NCBI GenBank assembly: GCA_012845835.1
Contig: JABAKD010000011.1
Location: 2,264,001 to 2,328,000, forward strand
Direction: 5' to 3'
DNA: 64,000 nucleotides
DNA from: Undaria pinnatifida
Taxonomy: Eukaryota > Sar > Phaeophyceae > Laminariales > Alariaceae
Shown: positions 29,456 through 41,054 of the stretch, one piece after another
How the letters are laid out: every line of letters begins with the position of its first letter
Position numbering within the stretch: position 1 is the first letter of the stretch
The notes under the pieces: model-generated
Databases searched by the model: none
Seen by the model: only the letters and a program-made list of their open reading frames with translations
Told to the model about the DNA's origin: nothing
Translations under genes and position numbers: made by a program

Positions 29456-30256
29456 CGTTATACCAACCAACAGCCCCTTTGCTATAAAGGGGATCCGCAA
29501 GGATCGCCTCGTGCACATAATATCGGTTACCACCCAGGTAGCCATCGCGAGGATGCCTCGATTTAAACTCTAACTGCTGTGTAGACGATAAGCTGAAAGG
29601 GGCGGGGGAGCGGGGGTGGCAGGCTGACACCCATTGCGTGGCGATGGCACCTGGGCGCGGCTTAGGAGGAAAATACACGAGGGAGATTGATAAACTAAGG
29701 AAAGGGCATAGAAAGGGCAACGGGAACGATTTTAGGCCGGGATTAGGTAGATAAATTCAACGTAAATCACGCGAGTGAAGTTAACGAACCACTTGTTTGG
29801 TTTCCCGGTGGACTTTCTTTTGTTGCAGATTGCTACAATATGAGTCAGAGGGATGTGAGCTGGACATGCCCGGAGGGCAAATATATTCCTACTCAGTGAA
29901 CAACTACAGTATAGCGACGGCTACTGCTATTAATAGCGCTTCTGATCTACTAATAATGTGAGAATATCAACACCACCATCATCATCACCATCACCATAAT
30001 CAGCGGTAGTGTCAGCAATCAGCAACGGCGGTTGTGTTCACAAAAAAAAAAAAAAAATACCAGACAGCTGTGAGATCGAGGATTACGTCGAAACTCATCT
30101 TTGCACGCTTGTGATATCTCAATCGCGCGTGTTACGGGGTGTGTACGTCCTCATCAAGGTTACAGGTCGGTGACTCCCTTTAGCGCTAGCTAGTAGCAGG
30201 GTCAGTAAGGTGATGCAAAGATGTTCAGACGTTAATCATTCTGCGCACGGATCGGA

Positions 30257-30403
30257 TCATCTTGCCTCCCACGAAGGAGCCTTGTCTTCAAAGTCGGCAG
30301 GTACGGAGCCCATCGCCCCCGAGAGCACGCTGCCCACGCTCTTGGCCAAGCCGGAGAAAGGGTTGAAGGAAGCAGTCAGGCCTGTTTTCGGAGCCTGCAG
30401 GTG
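30257..30403 (-). CDS. 3'-terminal exon of an unrecognised gene
   Basis: On the minus strand a GC-rich exon-like block runs from an acceptor (GGGGACAG before 30403, or CACCTGCAG before 30394) to a TGA at 30259-30257. It includes TASFNPFSGLAKSVGSVLSG and ends FEDKAPSWEAR. Composition and strand fit real coding sequence. No upstream exon could be linked, so the rest may lie in the repeat-rich DNA above 30.4 kb. I do not recognise the family. Confidence 0.45.
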   Translation of the reverse strand, partial: HLQAPKTGLTASFNPFSGLAKSVGSVLSGAMGSVPADFEDKAPSWEAR

Positions 30404-31019
30404 CTGTCCCCTCAGTAGGCTGTCGAGAATGGATGAAACCCAACGTTGGAGGGCGTGGAAAAGATGTCAGTCAACTGAGTATACTGGACTATACGTGGTA
30501 CACAATACTTTTTTCGATAAACATAACTAACGGGAAGCCATGAACGCACACCGCATCAGTAGACATACAGCATGCCTGCATAAACGAAGTACCAGGTATT
30601 CTACTACCAGTTATATACTACTAATACGAGCACAGCCAAGCAGAGAAGCTACTGGCTGTCCTATACCGTCGTATTGTTGTCTTCCTGAGCAACAAGCGCT
30701 ACTTTGTACGAAGTATCATATCACATTACGAACCATAACTTGGATCATGTTGTAAAGTTCGTTGTCCGAGTATATAAGATGACACGATGATACTGCTGGA
30801 GTGTCAGAGGTCAGAGCTGGGGTACAGCACCGGTGCTCTGATACGAACCGAGATATTGGTTTTAAGCTAGATATCTTGTTTGAGAAACGTTGTGTCCTTC
30901 ACTAATTTCAGTATACCAACTGTCGAATTTATTTTCCCGGGAAAGCTGCAGGCTAAGTTTCTTGTGGGGCTCTTTCATATGAGAGGGCCCCTAGTGTATC
31001 AGGTATCAATGATCCGCTG

Positions 31020-31740
31020 GCCTTACCGCCTAGCCCATGTTACCGGGTGGGAGCAGTACGATCTGCATGATCTAGCAAATTTTCCAGGGTTGGATCTGTA
31101 CTTTTTGCATACAGACCCTGCACGACATATCATAACGGCAGATGCAGTATTTACTGTAGATGATCTATATGATCTGTATGATCTGTACGGTCTAGATCGT
31201 GATCTGTCCGAGGTGTGAAAATTTCCCACGCATCCGACAGATCGCGATCTAGATAGTGTAAATCCAAAACCAATCGTTATGGTAGGCTGTGCACGATCTG
31301 TGAAGCACAGACCCAACCCAGGAAACTCGTGCTAGAAAACTCACATCATCCAGCTCTCACCTAGCAACATGGACTAGTTCATGCAGATCATATATACCAG
31401 GGATCTGTCTTCCCTCAAAGCCACAGATCATCAATAGGGATGCGGTCTATCCGATGCGTCAAGCTTTCACGGCAAACTTACAAACGTCCGACAGATCATC
31501 AATTCCCACTTGATGATATAGATCTTGCAGGGAAGATCTGTATGGTCTAGCTCACGTCACCGGGTGGGAGCCGCACGATCTGCCCTGTCTATTAATAGTA
31601 CATGCTTCCTGGGTTGGATCTCATCTGTACTCGTTATACACAGATCCCGCAGAACATATCATAACGGCAGCTATAGGATCTATTGTAAGTGATCTACTAC
31701 TGTAGATCGTTATCTGTCCGAGGTGTGTGAACTTTAAATG
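31020..31740. repeat. GATCTG-word region with a direct duplication
   Basis: GATCTGT/AGATCA words recur densely. Two blocks (about 31020-31215 and 31555-31725) match in order: CACCGGGTGGGAG-like, GATCTGC, GGGTTGGATCT, CATATCATAACGGCAG, and a final ATCTGTCCGAGGTGTG. The ends read inward CACACCTCGGACAGAT, close to the CACACCCTGGACAATAG end of the next region. Confidence 0.6.
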
Positions 31741-31754
31741 GAGCACATAGTAGT

Positions 31755-32225
31755 TCTAGTACAGCACACCCTGGACAATAGGTTCAGGTCAACAGGCAAT
31801 CGATAGGATCCTATTCCAATAGGAAACCTATTGTTGCCCGCGATACGTATCGATGGGTACTTTTCGTAGCATATTGGGGCCGACAACGGGTATCGAATGG
31901 CATCTTCAATGATCTACTGCTTGGCCAATAGCCTCTTGTACCTATTTATCTGAACATACTGATACAACAAGCAGGTATCGATAAACATTTTCAGGACGGT
32001 ATTGTTTGGGCGACAGGATATTGACGCTGAGAGACGGAACCTATGGGTTTGCCCGATAGGTATTGAAATACTTTTCACCAAACCTATTGATTCGGAAAAT
32101 TGGTATCGATAGACCTTTCACAATTCTATTGTATTGGATGATGGGTATTGACAGACCTTTCACTACCCTATTTTTTTGGATGATAGGCATCGGTACGTAG
32201 ACCTTTCGCCGTTTTATTGTTTCAG
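31755..32225. repeat. CCTATTG/ATCGATA-word region, part 1
   Basis: CAATAGG, CCTATTG and GTATCGAT words recur on both strands from a left end GTACAGCACACCCTGGACAATAG. It continues at 32490-32920. A closely related region is at 38930-39405. Confidence 0.6.
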
Positions 32226-32396
32226 TGTTGGAGAGCAAAGGCGCTCGAATACAGCCCGTCTAGGCACAATTAACTCTAGTTCGCCATTCATCATCAACGC
32301 CGCACGCCCCCCCAGCCCAGCGGAGAATCCCCGAAAACGGCGCTGTCTATTCGCGTTGTGCCCTAAAAAGCGCAATGTGGATGGTCTCAACAACAA

Positions 32397-32466
32397 GGTG
32401 GCGATTACTACTTATGTGTGTTCGATGCGAAGCTCAAGCCTGCAGTGCTTTACAGCGACCTGTTTG
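32397..32466 (+). CDS. Very weak exon candidate
   Basis: Between a possible CAACAAG acceptor and a GTGAGC donor, 22 codons read GDYYLCVFDAKLKPAVLYSD plus LF. The peptide looks protein-like, but another plus frame is also open and no partner exon was found. Confidence 0.15.
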
Positions 32467-32489
32467 TGAGCCGTCGAGTTCCTTCTTAT

Positions 32490-32920
32490 ACCGTGGATAA
32501 TACCCTATCGAAAAGGCTATTGGGCCAACAATAGGTCCGCAGCTATGAGGATCGATACCTATCGCGGGGCACAATAGCTCGGTTTCGGGGTCTATCGATA
32601 GGTATTGTGAGCAACAATAGGGTTAAGGCAGTGGCCACAATAGCCTATTGTGCGGCCGATATGCTTGCGAAGGTGTATATCGATAGATATCTTGGGCACC
32701 AACATAATTGAAAATGACTCCCAATAGGCTATCGTTCGAACAATACCTTTTTATCGCCACCAGGCAATACCTATTGGTTAAAGCGATAGGTGTGCGATGA
32801 TATCGATCGATACCTATTGCTCAATGTAATAGGTTCGCAAGGGTATCGATCAATGCCTATTGCCCAATTTAGTAGGTTCTCAAGGGTATCGATCTATACC
32901 TACTGACAATTTATTAGACG
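32490..32920. repeat. CCTATTG/ATCGATA-word region, part 2
   Basis: The same words as 31755-32225, spaced about every 15-40 bases in both orientations (for example GATCGATACCTATTG). No gene. Confidence 0.6.
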
Positions 32921-32970
32921 TACAAGGGCTCCGCATGGGCGCCGGCATTCGCCGGCGCCCATGCTTCGGG
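32915..32970. repeat. GC-rich palindromic hairpin after GTACAAGGGCTCCGC
   Basis: ATGGGCGCCGGC and its exact reverse complement are separated by four bases (about 32935-32962). It belongs with the family K loci at 25305, 37855 and 54880. Confidence 0.65.
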
Positions 32971-32999
32971 TAGGGCAAGGCAGCACTTCGACAACTTAA

Positions 33000-33650
33000 G
33001 GTGTAGCTATCCGATTTGGCATGCATTGAACTTTTAAGTAATGCCAAGAGTTTAATACGAACATGGGATTCTGAAAGTCATGCATTGACAAAAGAAAAAA
33101 CGTAATATTATACAACAAAGTATTATTGAGAACCTGCGTCGCCTCTAGGCGAAACAAAAGAGGCCTTGGCATTAATGAAGAGACTGCACTGCTGTCCCCG
33201 TGGCAATGGAGGTTCGAAGTCGACAGGATGCAAAGTCGGTTTGCATCAAACGTCGACATGAGGACATGTCAGCCGGCGAGGTTTTGGAAGAAGATTGCTT
33301 TGTTTGTTACGTGAAGGCTGTCGCATTGATTGGTCTGCGTGGTCGCGGACGAGAAGGAAAACGTAGAAGAGGAGGGCGATCTCTCGTTGAGGCGGCGTTG
33401 TCTAAGATTGGTGCGGGGGTGGCTTTGCTCGTACGGGAGGTTGGCGTAGCGCTTCTTCTCTGTTTTTTCTCGGGAAGGCGGGATATGTGAGTCTGCTGCC
33501 TTTTCTTCGTGGGGGCTTTCACGTTGTCGAAATTGGACGCGTCCCCTCAATGCATAATATCCGGAATGTCTCTACCATGACGACTGCTGATAGTGCCGTG
33601 CGTATTTCCTAGACACTGACATATTATTTACTGGTAGTAATAATAATATA
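33000..33650. other. No gene assigned
   Basis: Open frames exist on both strands at 33126-33550, but none resembles a known family and the strand cannot be chosen. Confidence 0.4.
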
Positions 33651-33654
33651 CCTT

Positions 33655-33990
33655 TGCAACATTTTTTTTTCTTCATCCCATTTATTATCCCCGCACCACT
33701 CTCGCGCTCCCTCCCAGTATTAACTCAGATCCGGGGTCAATAGCGGGCCCTCCTCCTCCCTCCCCACTTCGGCACGTGCTTTCATTTTTACCGCGAGGAG
33801 AATCCAGCATTTTCTTCCCTCGTCGACTCGCGTCGAACCAACCCACGCTGCTAGGCGCTCTCAGCAGTTGATCCCTGTTTTTTTTTTTTTGCATTTTTGC
33901 AAATAAAGTCAAATCTCATCGTGGTGGGTGTCGAACTCAAGGGCAACCAAACGTTAGTAGTATTCGAGGGCAAAACCACTATTATTAATA
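33655..33990 (-). mobile_element. tRNA-derived SINE, family S2, copy 1
   Basis: Read on the minus strand: a tRNA-like head with A-box region (here carrying an extra TTATTAATA) and B-box-like GAGTTCGACACCC, a body with GCGAG-like and CCCGGATCTGAGTTAATACTGG blocks, and an A-rich tail. Copies at 46020-46405 and, truncated, 40105-40280 match the body closely. Confidence 0.7.
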
Positions 33991-34164
33991 GACCACCGGG
34001 GCGGCCGGCTGACAAATGATTGATAAAAAACAGGATCTTTGCATAGAGATTACATTCCCTCCCCCATATTGTATGATATTACGATGGTTGACGCGATATG
34101 TATAGAATAAAGCGCCAAATACCTAAGTATCAGCGTACGCGGAGTTTTAGATATCATGAATAAC

Positions 34165-34400
34165 GAACGACCGCGACGGCAGAGCACGGCAAAGCATAGC
34201 GCGTCGCTCTGCTGAGCTAGCGGTGCGCTGCTGAGCTGAGCCGCAGGGCATCGCAGGGCATCGCAGGGCACTGCACGGTGCTTCGTTGCTGTAAGCTATA
34301 GCGCTGCGATAGGGTGCTGGGCGGTGTCAAGCTGATGAGCCAAGCCCAGATCTCAGCCGCTGAAGCTTCGTCAAGTACAAAACAAATGGTGCGAATCAAA
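34165..34400. repeat. GCTG/GGGCA-word low-complexity region
   Basis: Words such as GAGCACGGCAAAGCA, CTGCTGAGCT and three GGGCATCGCA units. Similar regions occur at 25640-25720 and, inverted, at 54240-54650. Confidence 0.55.
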
Positions 34401-34589
34401 GAAAAACTAAAGCTGGACCGTTCCGCAACTAATGCACAGGCGGCAAATTAGCGGCAGTAGGAAATTCAACTTACTAGACAAAAAGGAAGAAAAAATCGCG
34501 AAAAAGTTCAAAATCGTGTTGGCAGAAAAACCAAGTTTGCAGGAAGCAGCTGAAAGGTCAAGATAACAGGCAATGTTTCAGTTGTTGTT

Positions 34590-34690
34590 GTTGTTGTTGT
34601 CGTTCTCACATTAACTCGCGTAATCAAGTCCGTGGTCACAGGACAGGCTCCAGTCACTCTGGAGCTGAGGAATACCCTAGGGGAAAAACA
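34590..34690 (+). repeat. Dispersed repeat (family C), copy 2
   Basis: Contains TCAAGTCCGTGGTCACAGG, ACAGGCTCCAGTCACTCTGG and a TACCC block, matching 10150, 43030 and 62870. Confidence 0.75.
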
Positions 34691-34699
34691 CAAAACCAA

Positions 34700-35358
34700 A
34701 GGTGGTACACGCATAAATCACAGCTGACGCAATTCATGCCTCCACCAGAAGCATATAAAAGTGAAATCGGGAGTCAGTCTACGATGTGCCAGGTCCATAC
34801 CGGTGCACACGTCTCATTACTCGCGCCTGGAAAAACCGACTATACCGCTTGCCAACCAAGAAAGACTACCACGTATATATTACACGTGGTATCTATCACT
34901 ACGCATGCGCACAACAGACGCAAGTCAATTGGCAAAAAAAAACAAACAAAGAGAAAGGAAAGGAAATGGGTGCATGGGGCCAAGAAAAAGAAAAGGTAAA
35001 TACATTTTGGGGGGTCTACTGGCGAGTCTCGCCACCAGCACGATGCCACGTGGTTTTTCGACGATCTACAGCAGTACTACGAACGACTTCCGATACACCC
35101 ACCGAAGCACGGACTACCGGCGAATGACGCGATCGACAGCTGGCCGTGGTTGTCACGTGTCTCTGTGTTGGGGGCCCCTGTGCGCTGCCTCTTGTTGGCT
35201 CTTGTTTGGGTAAAACATGCGGTGTGCTCGATGGTCTCACGGCACCAGAATCAGAACGTCCGCTCGTACGACGTATCATTCTTACAGGAAATAAATGTAA
35301 CACCCAATTGTAATACCTGGTATTTTTTTCTCCATCAATATGAACATAAAACGGTTGT
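34700..35358. other. No gene assigned
   Basis: Several 60-150 codon frames overlap on the plus strand at 34736-35213 and one lies on the minus strand. None has recognisable motifs, and I do not call a gene. Confidence 0.4.
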
Positions 35359-35359
35359 T

Positions 35360-35575
35360 ATTTATTGGACAGAGTGATGCGTGTACTACTAAACTTGCCA
35401 ACGGCACTCGTACTGCACTTTGAGCTATCCGCTGTGGTTCTGGTTGCTACTAGTTGCTGCTGTATGTGCTAGAAGTTTCGCCCTTCGGCTACTGCTGCTG
35501 CACCTGATGTTGTGTGTTTGCCAATGTTGTCAGTTGGCGTTCATGCTCGTCGTGCATACTGCTGTTCTCACCCAG
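35360..35575 (+). repeat. 215-bp direct duplication, copy 1
   Basis: From TTATTGGACAGAGTGA to CTGCTGTTCTCACCC this block recurs at 35832-36047 with only a few differences (a changed base, an AGTT insertion). Both copies carry an identical short hydrophobic frame beginning MSY. The high identity suggests a recent segmental duplication. Confidence 0.85.
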
Positions 35576-35831
35576 CCCGTACGGGTTTCCTCGTACCTCG
35601 ACGGCACGACGACGAGCTCAAAACAGAAGGGAGGTGACATGAAATGGCATGGACAATGGCCACATAGAAGCGAGCACAGCGGGATAGTTCGCTGCGAATC
35701 AACCTCACTCGTTCATGCCTACAGCAGAGGCTGCCTGGAGTGTCAGCGGCCGTGCTAAAGCCAAGGCCAAAGGCCGAAGAGACAGCTCTTCTGCCTGCTT
35801 GGTTTGTCTCGAGATGCTGTCATATATAGAC

Positions 35832-36047
35832 TATTGGACAGAGTGACGCGTGTACGAATAAACTTGCCAACTGCACTCGTACTGCACTTTGAGCTATCTG
35901 CTGTGGTTCTGGTTGCTACTAGTTGCTGCAGTATGTGCTAGAAGTTTCGCCCTTCGGCTACTGCTGCTGCACCTGATGTTGTGTGTTTGCCAATGTCGTC
36001 AGTTAGTTGGCGTTCATGCTCGTCGTACATACTGCTGTTCTCACCCG
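35832..36047 (+). repeat. 215-bp direct duplication, copy 2
   Basis: Second copy of 35360-35575, about 470 bases downstream in the same orientation. Confidence 0.85.
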
Positions 36048-36890
36048 GTACGCAAAATTCCAAACATCATCACGTACCGTTTGGAAATGATGCCAATTTT
36101 CTAAAACATTCAGGCGTTGCAGCCATTAAGATTCAACATTTTTTCCAAAATTCCTCCTCGACACTCGCTCGTCTCGCTCGGCACCCGTCCGCGTTCACGT
36201 CGATGTGCGGAACGGACACGGCAGGGCGAAGGGCGTTGGAGCCGCCCCCCGAAGGCGGCGCTCGAACCAAGCCATGTTCGACCGAGAATTCCAGTTCCGC
36301 GAATCGCATACTCAGGCCGAGACAAAAAACTCCTGACCAAAGTCCATGACACCAAGGAATGACTCGATATTCAAGGAATGATTTTATATATATTTATTTG
36401 CAAGGGTTTCCTACTGCTTGTAAATGTATACCCTCGTACTGCTTAGAACATACACCCCGGGCTATTGTTTGAATGAATACCTTGGATAATAGCAGTAATA
36501 TGTACCTTGACCTACTTTTTGCCTTTTGTTTCAAAATAGCAGCTTTATGACAATACCTGGTATTAAAATAAGTTTAAATTAATCGATAGGCTTGTGAGGA
36601 TTTCAATCGATATGTAAGGAAAGGAAGCAGTAGATTAAAGATGTTGGGAAAAAAAATGGGGAAATGGTTGGCAGAACATACCACTGCTGTATATTCGACT
36701 TCATAGATACTGCTTTATGGAAGGATATTCGATTCACATCGGAATCGCATCTACGCCAATTCGTCGGAGGGCAAACACAATAAAAATACGTATCTAATTT
36801 TTACTTTTCCCAGATTGTAAGTTAAAATAAAAATATGTTTTCAAGATATAAATCTATATATCTTAGTTCGCTTATCACATATGCACATCC

Positions 36891-37784
36891 TTACGTCTGC
36901 GGATATCTCCCGCGTCTGACCGCCTTTCCGCGCGGTTTCTTCGCTGAGGCGTGCCCCCGCCTCGCCTGCAACCACCGGCTCAGCTGATCCGCCCGCTCGG
37001 CGCCGTAGCGCGCGCGCGAGGCCTCGACGTTGAGATCTACGACGAGATCTCCGAAAAATCGTGCCCTGTGAGACGTTTGGTGCGTAGTCTGCACACAGGG
37101 CTAATGTCTTCGCGTTATTTCTTCGGTACGTGTTCTCTGACCTCCGACACACGGGGGGGGGTCGATTACCTGGCCGGCGTCGCCATTGTAAAGGCCACTA
37201 AGCGAGGTTTGTGCTAGGATCTGGGGAAGAAACGTTCGTAATCCCCGAGAACACATGCCACCCAGGCGTAGTGGAGAACTGCGAAGTCTACAGCAGCACG
37301 TATACATGTACATGATGTACAGCAGTAGCTGAAGCTATGATGAGCCTACAGCATCACGAAGCTACAAATGGTATATGCACAGCAGCATCACGAAGCTACA
37401 AATGGTATATGCACAGCAGAATCACGAAGCTACAAATGGTATATGCACAGCAGCAGCTAGGCGTCGTGGAGAACTGCGAACTCTCAATATTTTTGAACCC
37501 CCGGTAGTCTACAGCAGCACGTATAAATCAGCAGCACGTACATGTACATGATGTACAGCAGTAGCTGAAGCTATGATGAGCCTGCAGCATAACGAAGCTA
37601 CAAATGGTATATGCACAGCGGCAGCTGTGGCCGCGCCTTTCTGCGTAGCAACGCAGAGCGTCACCCAGCTGGGGTGAACCGCCATGCTCTCCCATAATTT
37701 CCAGGCTGCCTTCTCGCATTGTTCCGCCGCACACGGGAAATCGGGAAAAAATTGTCGGCATTTTCCCTTTCCAGTATCTCCCAT
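36891..37784 (-). CDS. Small three-exon gene, unrecognised
   Basis: Exons in transcript order are 37784-37665, 37220-37170 and 37088-36891. The first starts with an ATG (MGDTGKGKCRQFFPDF) and ends ESMAVHPSW before a GTGACG donor. The second lies between CTTCCCCAG and GTAATC and reads ILAQTSLSGLYNGDAGQ. The third follows GTGTGCAG, includes FFGDLVVDLNVEASRARYGA, turns strongly basic (KKPRGKAVRRG) and ends in TAA. All junctions are phase 0, giving 122 residues. No family is recognised. The first intron contains tandem repeats (37300-37640). The weaker points are the first-exon start and its donor; the middle exon's splice signals are strong. Confidence 0.45.
37275..37640. repeat. 34-bp tandem units inside a larger direct repeat
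   Basis: The 34-base unit ATCACGAAGCTACAAATGG plus TATATGCACAGCAG occurs three times (from about 37352, 37386, 37420). A larger block with ACATGTACATGATGTACAGC occurs at about 37298 and 37540. It lies in the first intron of the 36891-37784 gene. Confidence 0.8.
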
Positions 37785-38130
37785 ATATGAATTAACAAAC
37801 TTCGTCTAACTCTTGGCATTACTTCTTACCCTCTTAATATTTACTATCCTGCGCTGCGACCGGCGGCCGTCCAGGCCGCCGGCGTAGCCCCTTGTACTAT
37901 GATATGATAAGTTTTTAATAAGTTAAGTTTTATAAAAACTTGAAAGTTTAAAAATATATTTTAATTATCCCGACATTCATGCTATATACCAAACCTAACA
38001 AATCTGCTAGAATAATAAACAATGCCAGGCAGGTGATATAAACTGATGCATTCCTTCTACAACTGTCAGATTTGCCCCCTTGAAGGATTTTTAGTTTCCG
38101 CGCACATATTGAGTTGTCCCCCCCCCCCCC
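37785..38130. other. AT-rich stretch, no gene
   Basis: Contains an inverted family K hairpin (CCGGCGGCC-GGCCGCCGG at about 37858-37882 followed by CCCCTTGTAC) and otherwise AT-rich DNA. Confidence 0.5.
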
Positions 38131-38132
38131 CG

Positions 38133-38410
38133 ATCCCTCTTGTTCAAACGCCCCACCTAAAATCAAATTCTGCCAGAGTAATAAACACTACCAGGCAGCT
38201 GATACCACCTCATTATCTTTCTAGCCATCCATGCCGTAGCTCCAAACTCACCCCCCCCCCCCCCCCCCTTTATTTTTCCCTGCTCCTTCTTGTTCAAACA
38301 CCTCACCTAAAGTCAAAATATGCCAGAGTAATAAACACTACCAGGCAGTTGATATCACCTCATTATATTTCTAGCCATCCATGCCGTAGCTCCAATTCAT
38401 CCCCCCCCCA
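38133..38410 (+). repeat. Two tandem copies of an about 150-bp unit
   Basis: CTTGTTCAAAC-CC-CACCTAAA, GCCAGAGTAATAAACACTACC and AGCCATCCATGCCGTAGCTCC are each present twice, separated by a C-run. A partial third copy lies at 37985-38045. Confidence 0.8.
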
Positions 38411-38639
38411 AAAAAAAAAACGCTCCCTCCTTCCCCACCACCCGAACCATCGCCTAGACCTAGCACCACGTGTGCAGAAAGTACCTACATCTATGCGACC
38501 TAAAGCTGTTGGAAATTCCCTTCTCTCCCCCCCTTCTCCCCCTTCCCCCCCTTCCCCGACCCCCCCCCCCCAACCCTGCGAACACTCTGCTCGCTCCGCA
38601 CTGGTTGTACGACTTACAGCATACACTTGATAAACTGAT

Positions 38640-38900
38640 GCATTCCCTTCCACCGCTGTCAGATTTTGTCTCCTCAAAAACGGGTTTTATAGTTTCCGCG
38701 CACAGACTAACTAACATCACCCTGTTGGCCCTGGTACAAGGTACACTGTAGTTCGAAGGGGAGTCGCCGACCTATATCCTTATGAGGACACACACACAGT
38801 AATACGCGCGATCGGAGTATCACATACAGCTTGCAAATATGAGTTTCGGCAAAATCTTCGATCTCACAGCTGGAGTGTATTTTTAGTTTTATAATATTAT
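38640..38900 (+). repeat. Dispersed repeat (family D), uninterrupted copy
   Basis: Contains GGGTTTTATAGTTTCCGCGC, GGGAGTCGCCGACCTA and CAGCTTGCAAATATGAGTTTCG in one continuous block. It serves as the empty-site reference for the interrupted copy at 5170-5760. Confidence 0.65.
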
Positions 38901-38929
38901 CGGAGGGCAAAAATAATGAGAATATTATT

Positions 38930-39405
38930 CAATTAATCGATATTCGATACACCAACTTGTGGACACACCAGCAGGCGTATCCAATACGTGGTAGACAACT
39001 GTGTAGGGCTATATACCTACTACTCATAGGAATAGATATCTATCGACCATTTCACATAAATATTGGTCAAACAATAGATGTCGATCGACACTTTCACGAA
39101 CCTATTGGTCACAGTAATAGGTATCGATCGACAGTGTGACATAACTATTGTAAGAACAATAGCCTATCGTGCCGATTTATCAGAACCTATTGGTCGAAGA
39201 AATAGGTATCGAAGATTCACACACCTATCTTAAGAACAATAGCCTGTTGTACCAAATTATCTCGACCTATTGGTCCAAGCAATGAGTATCGATCGACGAA
39301 TTCGCATACCTATCGAACGTGTTAATATATATGGATATGCAATACCCCAACCTATTGACACTCAATAGGCATATTCAATAGGCTATTGTCCGGGGTGTGG
39401 TACAG
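38930..39405. repeat. CCTATTG/ATCGATA-word region, second locus
   Basis: CCTATTGGTC, AATAGGTATCGATCGAC and related words recur densely. The right end (CTATTGTCCGGGGTGTGGTAC, 39379-39400) is the near-inverse of the left end of the 31755 region. Confidence 0.6.
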
Positions 39406-39498
39406 AGCAGACGCGAGCACCGGGAGGTCATGACAAAAGCTTGTCGTGGCTTGCGTGCAGACGCAAGGGAATAACGGGTGAGTCTTCTTGCAGCAGTA

Positions 39499-39522
39499 CC
39501 CTAACCCTAACCCTAACCCTAT
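39499..39522 (+). repeat. Short telomere-like (CCCTAA)n tract
   Basis: Just over three and a half perfect CCCTAA units, the complement of TTAGGG. It is too short to be a telomere. It may be an interstitial relic or a chance run. Confidence 0.7.
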
Positions 39523-39550
39523 CCCAGCAACAATGCGTGCAGTAGTAGTT

Positions 39551-39735
39551 GGGGGCTCCCAATAATGCCGGTTGAATAGTGCCACTGCTCTATAGTGTCG
39601 GTGAAATCGCTTGGTACGACTGGAACTCCCTGTAGTAACTACCAGGTATATCGTAACCCTATTCCCAACAGTGCCGGTGCCCTGAATAGTGCGGTGCAAT
39701 GGGCTGGCACATGCCGGCACTATTTGGAGCCCCCA
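39551..39735 (+). mobile_element. CTATAGTGCCGGT MITE, GGGGGCTC subfamily
   Basis: The ends GGGGGCTCCCAATAATGCCGG and CCGGCACTATTTGGAGCCCCC are inverted. The interior matches 24149-24381 except that it carries a TACCAGGTAT insertion near 39640 absent from that copy. Confidence 0.75.
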
Positions 39736-40104
39736 CTACTGTATCAATGCACGAAGCATTTGTCTTCTTATTTATACGAGTACAGCCGTTTCGTCTTGCG
39801 TTACCGCGTACAAGGTAAGCGGTAGGGCCTGTCTGTTACCAGTTGTCAGTTTCATCCTCTCCTGTATTTTATGGTGAATACACTAGTACTCCACTGTACA
39901 ACAGGAGAGTATGAGAGAAAGTCGTTCGTGCAAGCCGGAAACATAATCACGCGAGCACTGGCAGCTCGTGTGCCATAGGCCATCAGACAGCCAGGCCGCA
40001 GGTCGCTGCCAACCATGCTGTCCGTTACACACATCCCGTTTATCATCTTACTGGTACGCTTCACACGTAAACGAGTCAGGTACTCATACAGATTGTTTGC
40101 TTTT

Positions 40105-40280
40105 CTCGTTCCATTAATTATCTTCGCACTTTTCACTTCTCCTTCTCCCTCCCTAGACGTAACTCAGACCCGGGGTCATTAAGCAGGCTCTGCCCCCCCT
40201 TCCCCACTACGGTACAGGCCTTCATTTTTGTGGAAGAATTCGGCACTTTCTCCCTCGTCGACTTGAGTCGAATTGTGTTG
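40105..40280 (-). mobile_element. tRNA-derived SINE, family S2, truncated
   Basis: Matches the body of 33655-33990 and 46020-46405 (GTAACTCAGACCCGGGGTC, TTCATTTTT, CCCTCGTCGACT). The tRNA-like head is missing. Confidence 0.6.
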
Positions 40281-40424
40281 GAATTGTGCCTACGCTAGAA
40301 GGTTCTCACGGCAGTTTAGTGTCTAGTCTAGTCTACTGTAAAAAACAAAAATATACCTGGTATTTTTTACATCTACACTCGCCTGACACATGTTCCATGT
40401 ACTTGGTAATTCGCACCGTGGTAC

Positions 40425-41054
40425 CGGGATTTGAACCCCTGACTCCAACCTTATCTTTTTTTTTTTTTTTTTTTTTTTATCCTCCGGCGGATGGGGAAAA
40501 ATATCATCTGTTTGTTGTAGTACATAGCAGCATACGAGAGAAATATGTTCGTGCAAGCCACAAACATGACCACGCGAGCATTACAACACTGATAACTCGT
40601 GTGCCATAGCCCACCGGGCTTGGACACGAACGATGCAGACACTGCAGGTAGGCCAGGGCATACTGCGGACAAGACGACATGGGTCGTAACGATAACACCG
40701 TACGAGGTGTAACGTAAAAAATGCTACCAGAGGTCATGGAACATGTGTCAGGCGAGTGTAGATGTAAAAAATACAAGTTTACCTGCTGTGCACCGGGTTG
40801 CCCACTCGAAACCCGTGGGCGCGTTTAAACGAGATAAAAATCGCCGCCAGGGGTAGTGGTAGGGAGAGCTGATATAGAAGACCCATCCCTTGCCCTTGCG
40901 CACAGTTCTCGAGCTTGATGTTTCAGAGTGACCACGTTCGAAAACCTCAACTCGATCCCTGAATTTTCTACCACGTTTCCCGAACAGAAAATCGTTCCAG
41001 GTCAAGTACAACTCCCTCCTTCAATCAACTTTTTCAGTTTTACCTTTTATTCAA
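40425..41054. other. No gene assigned; T-run and B-box-like piece
   Basis: A minus-strand GGGGTTCAAATCCC word near 40430-40444 looks like a tRNA B-box but has no partner A-box. A long T-run (40459-40480) is followed by the TCCTCCGGCGGATGGGG repeat word also at 570-600. Confidence 0.4.

Noticed and set aside
31023-31316. Arg/Ser-rich protein on the minus strand
   Set aside because: The frame follows the GATCTG-word repeat and has no other support.
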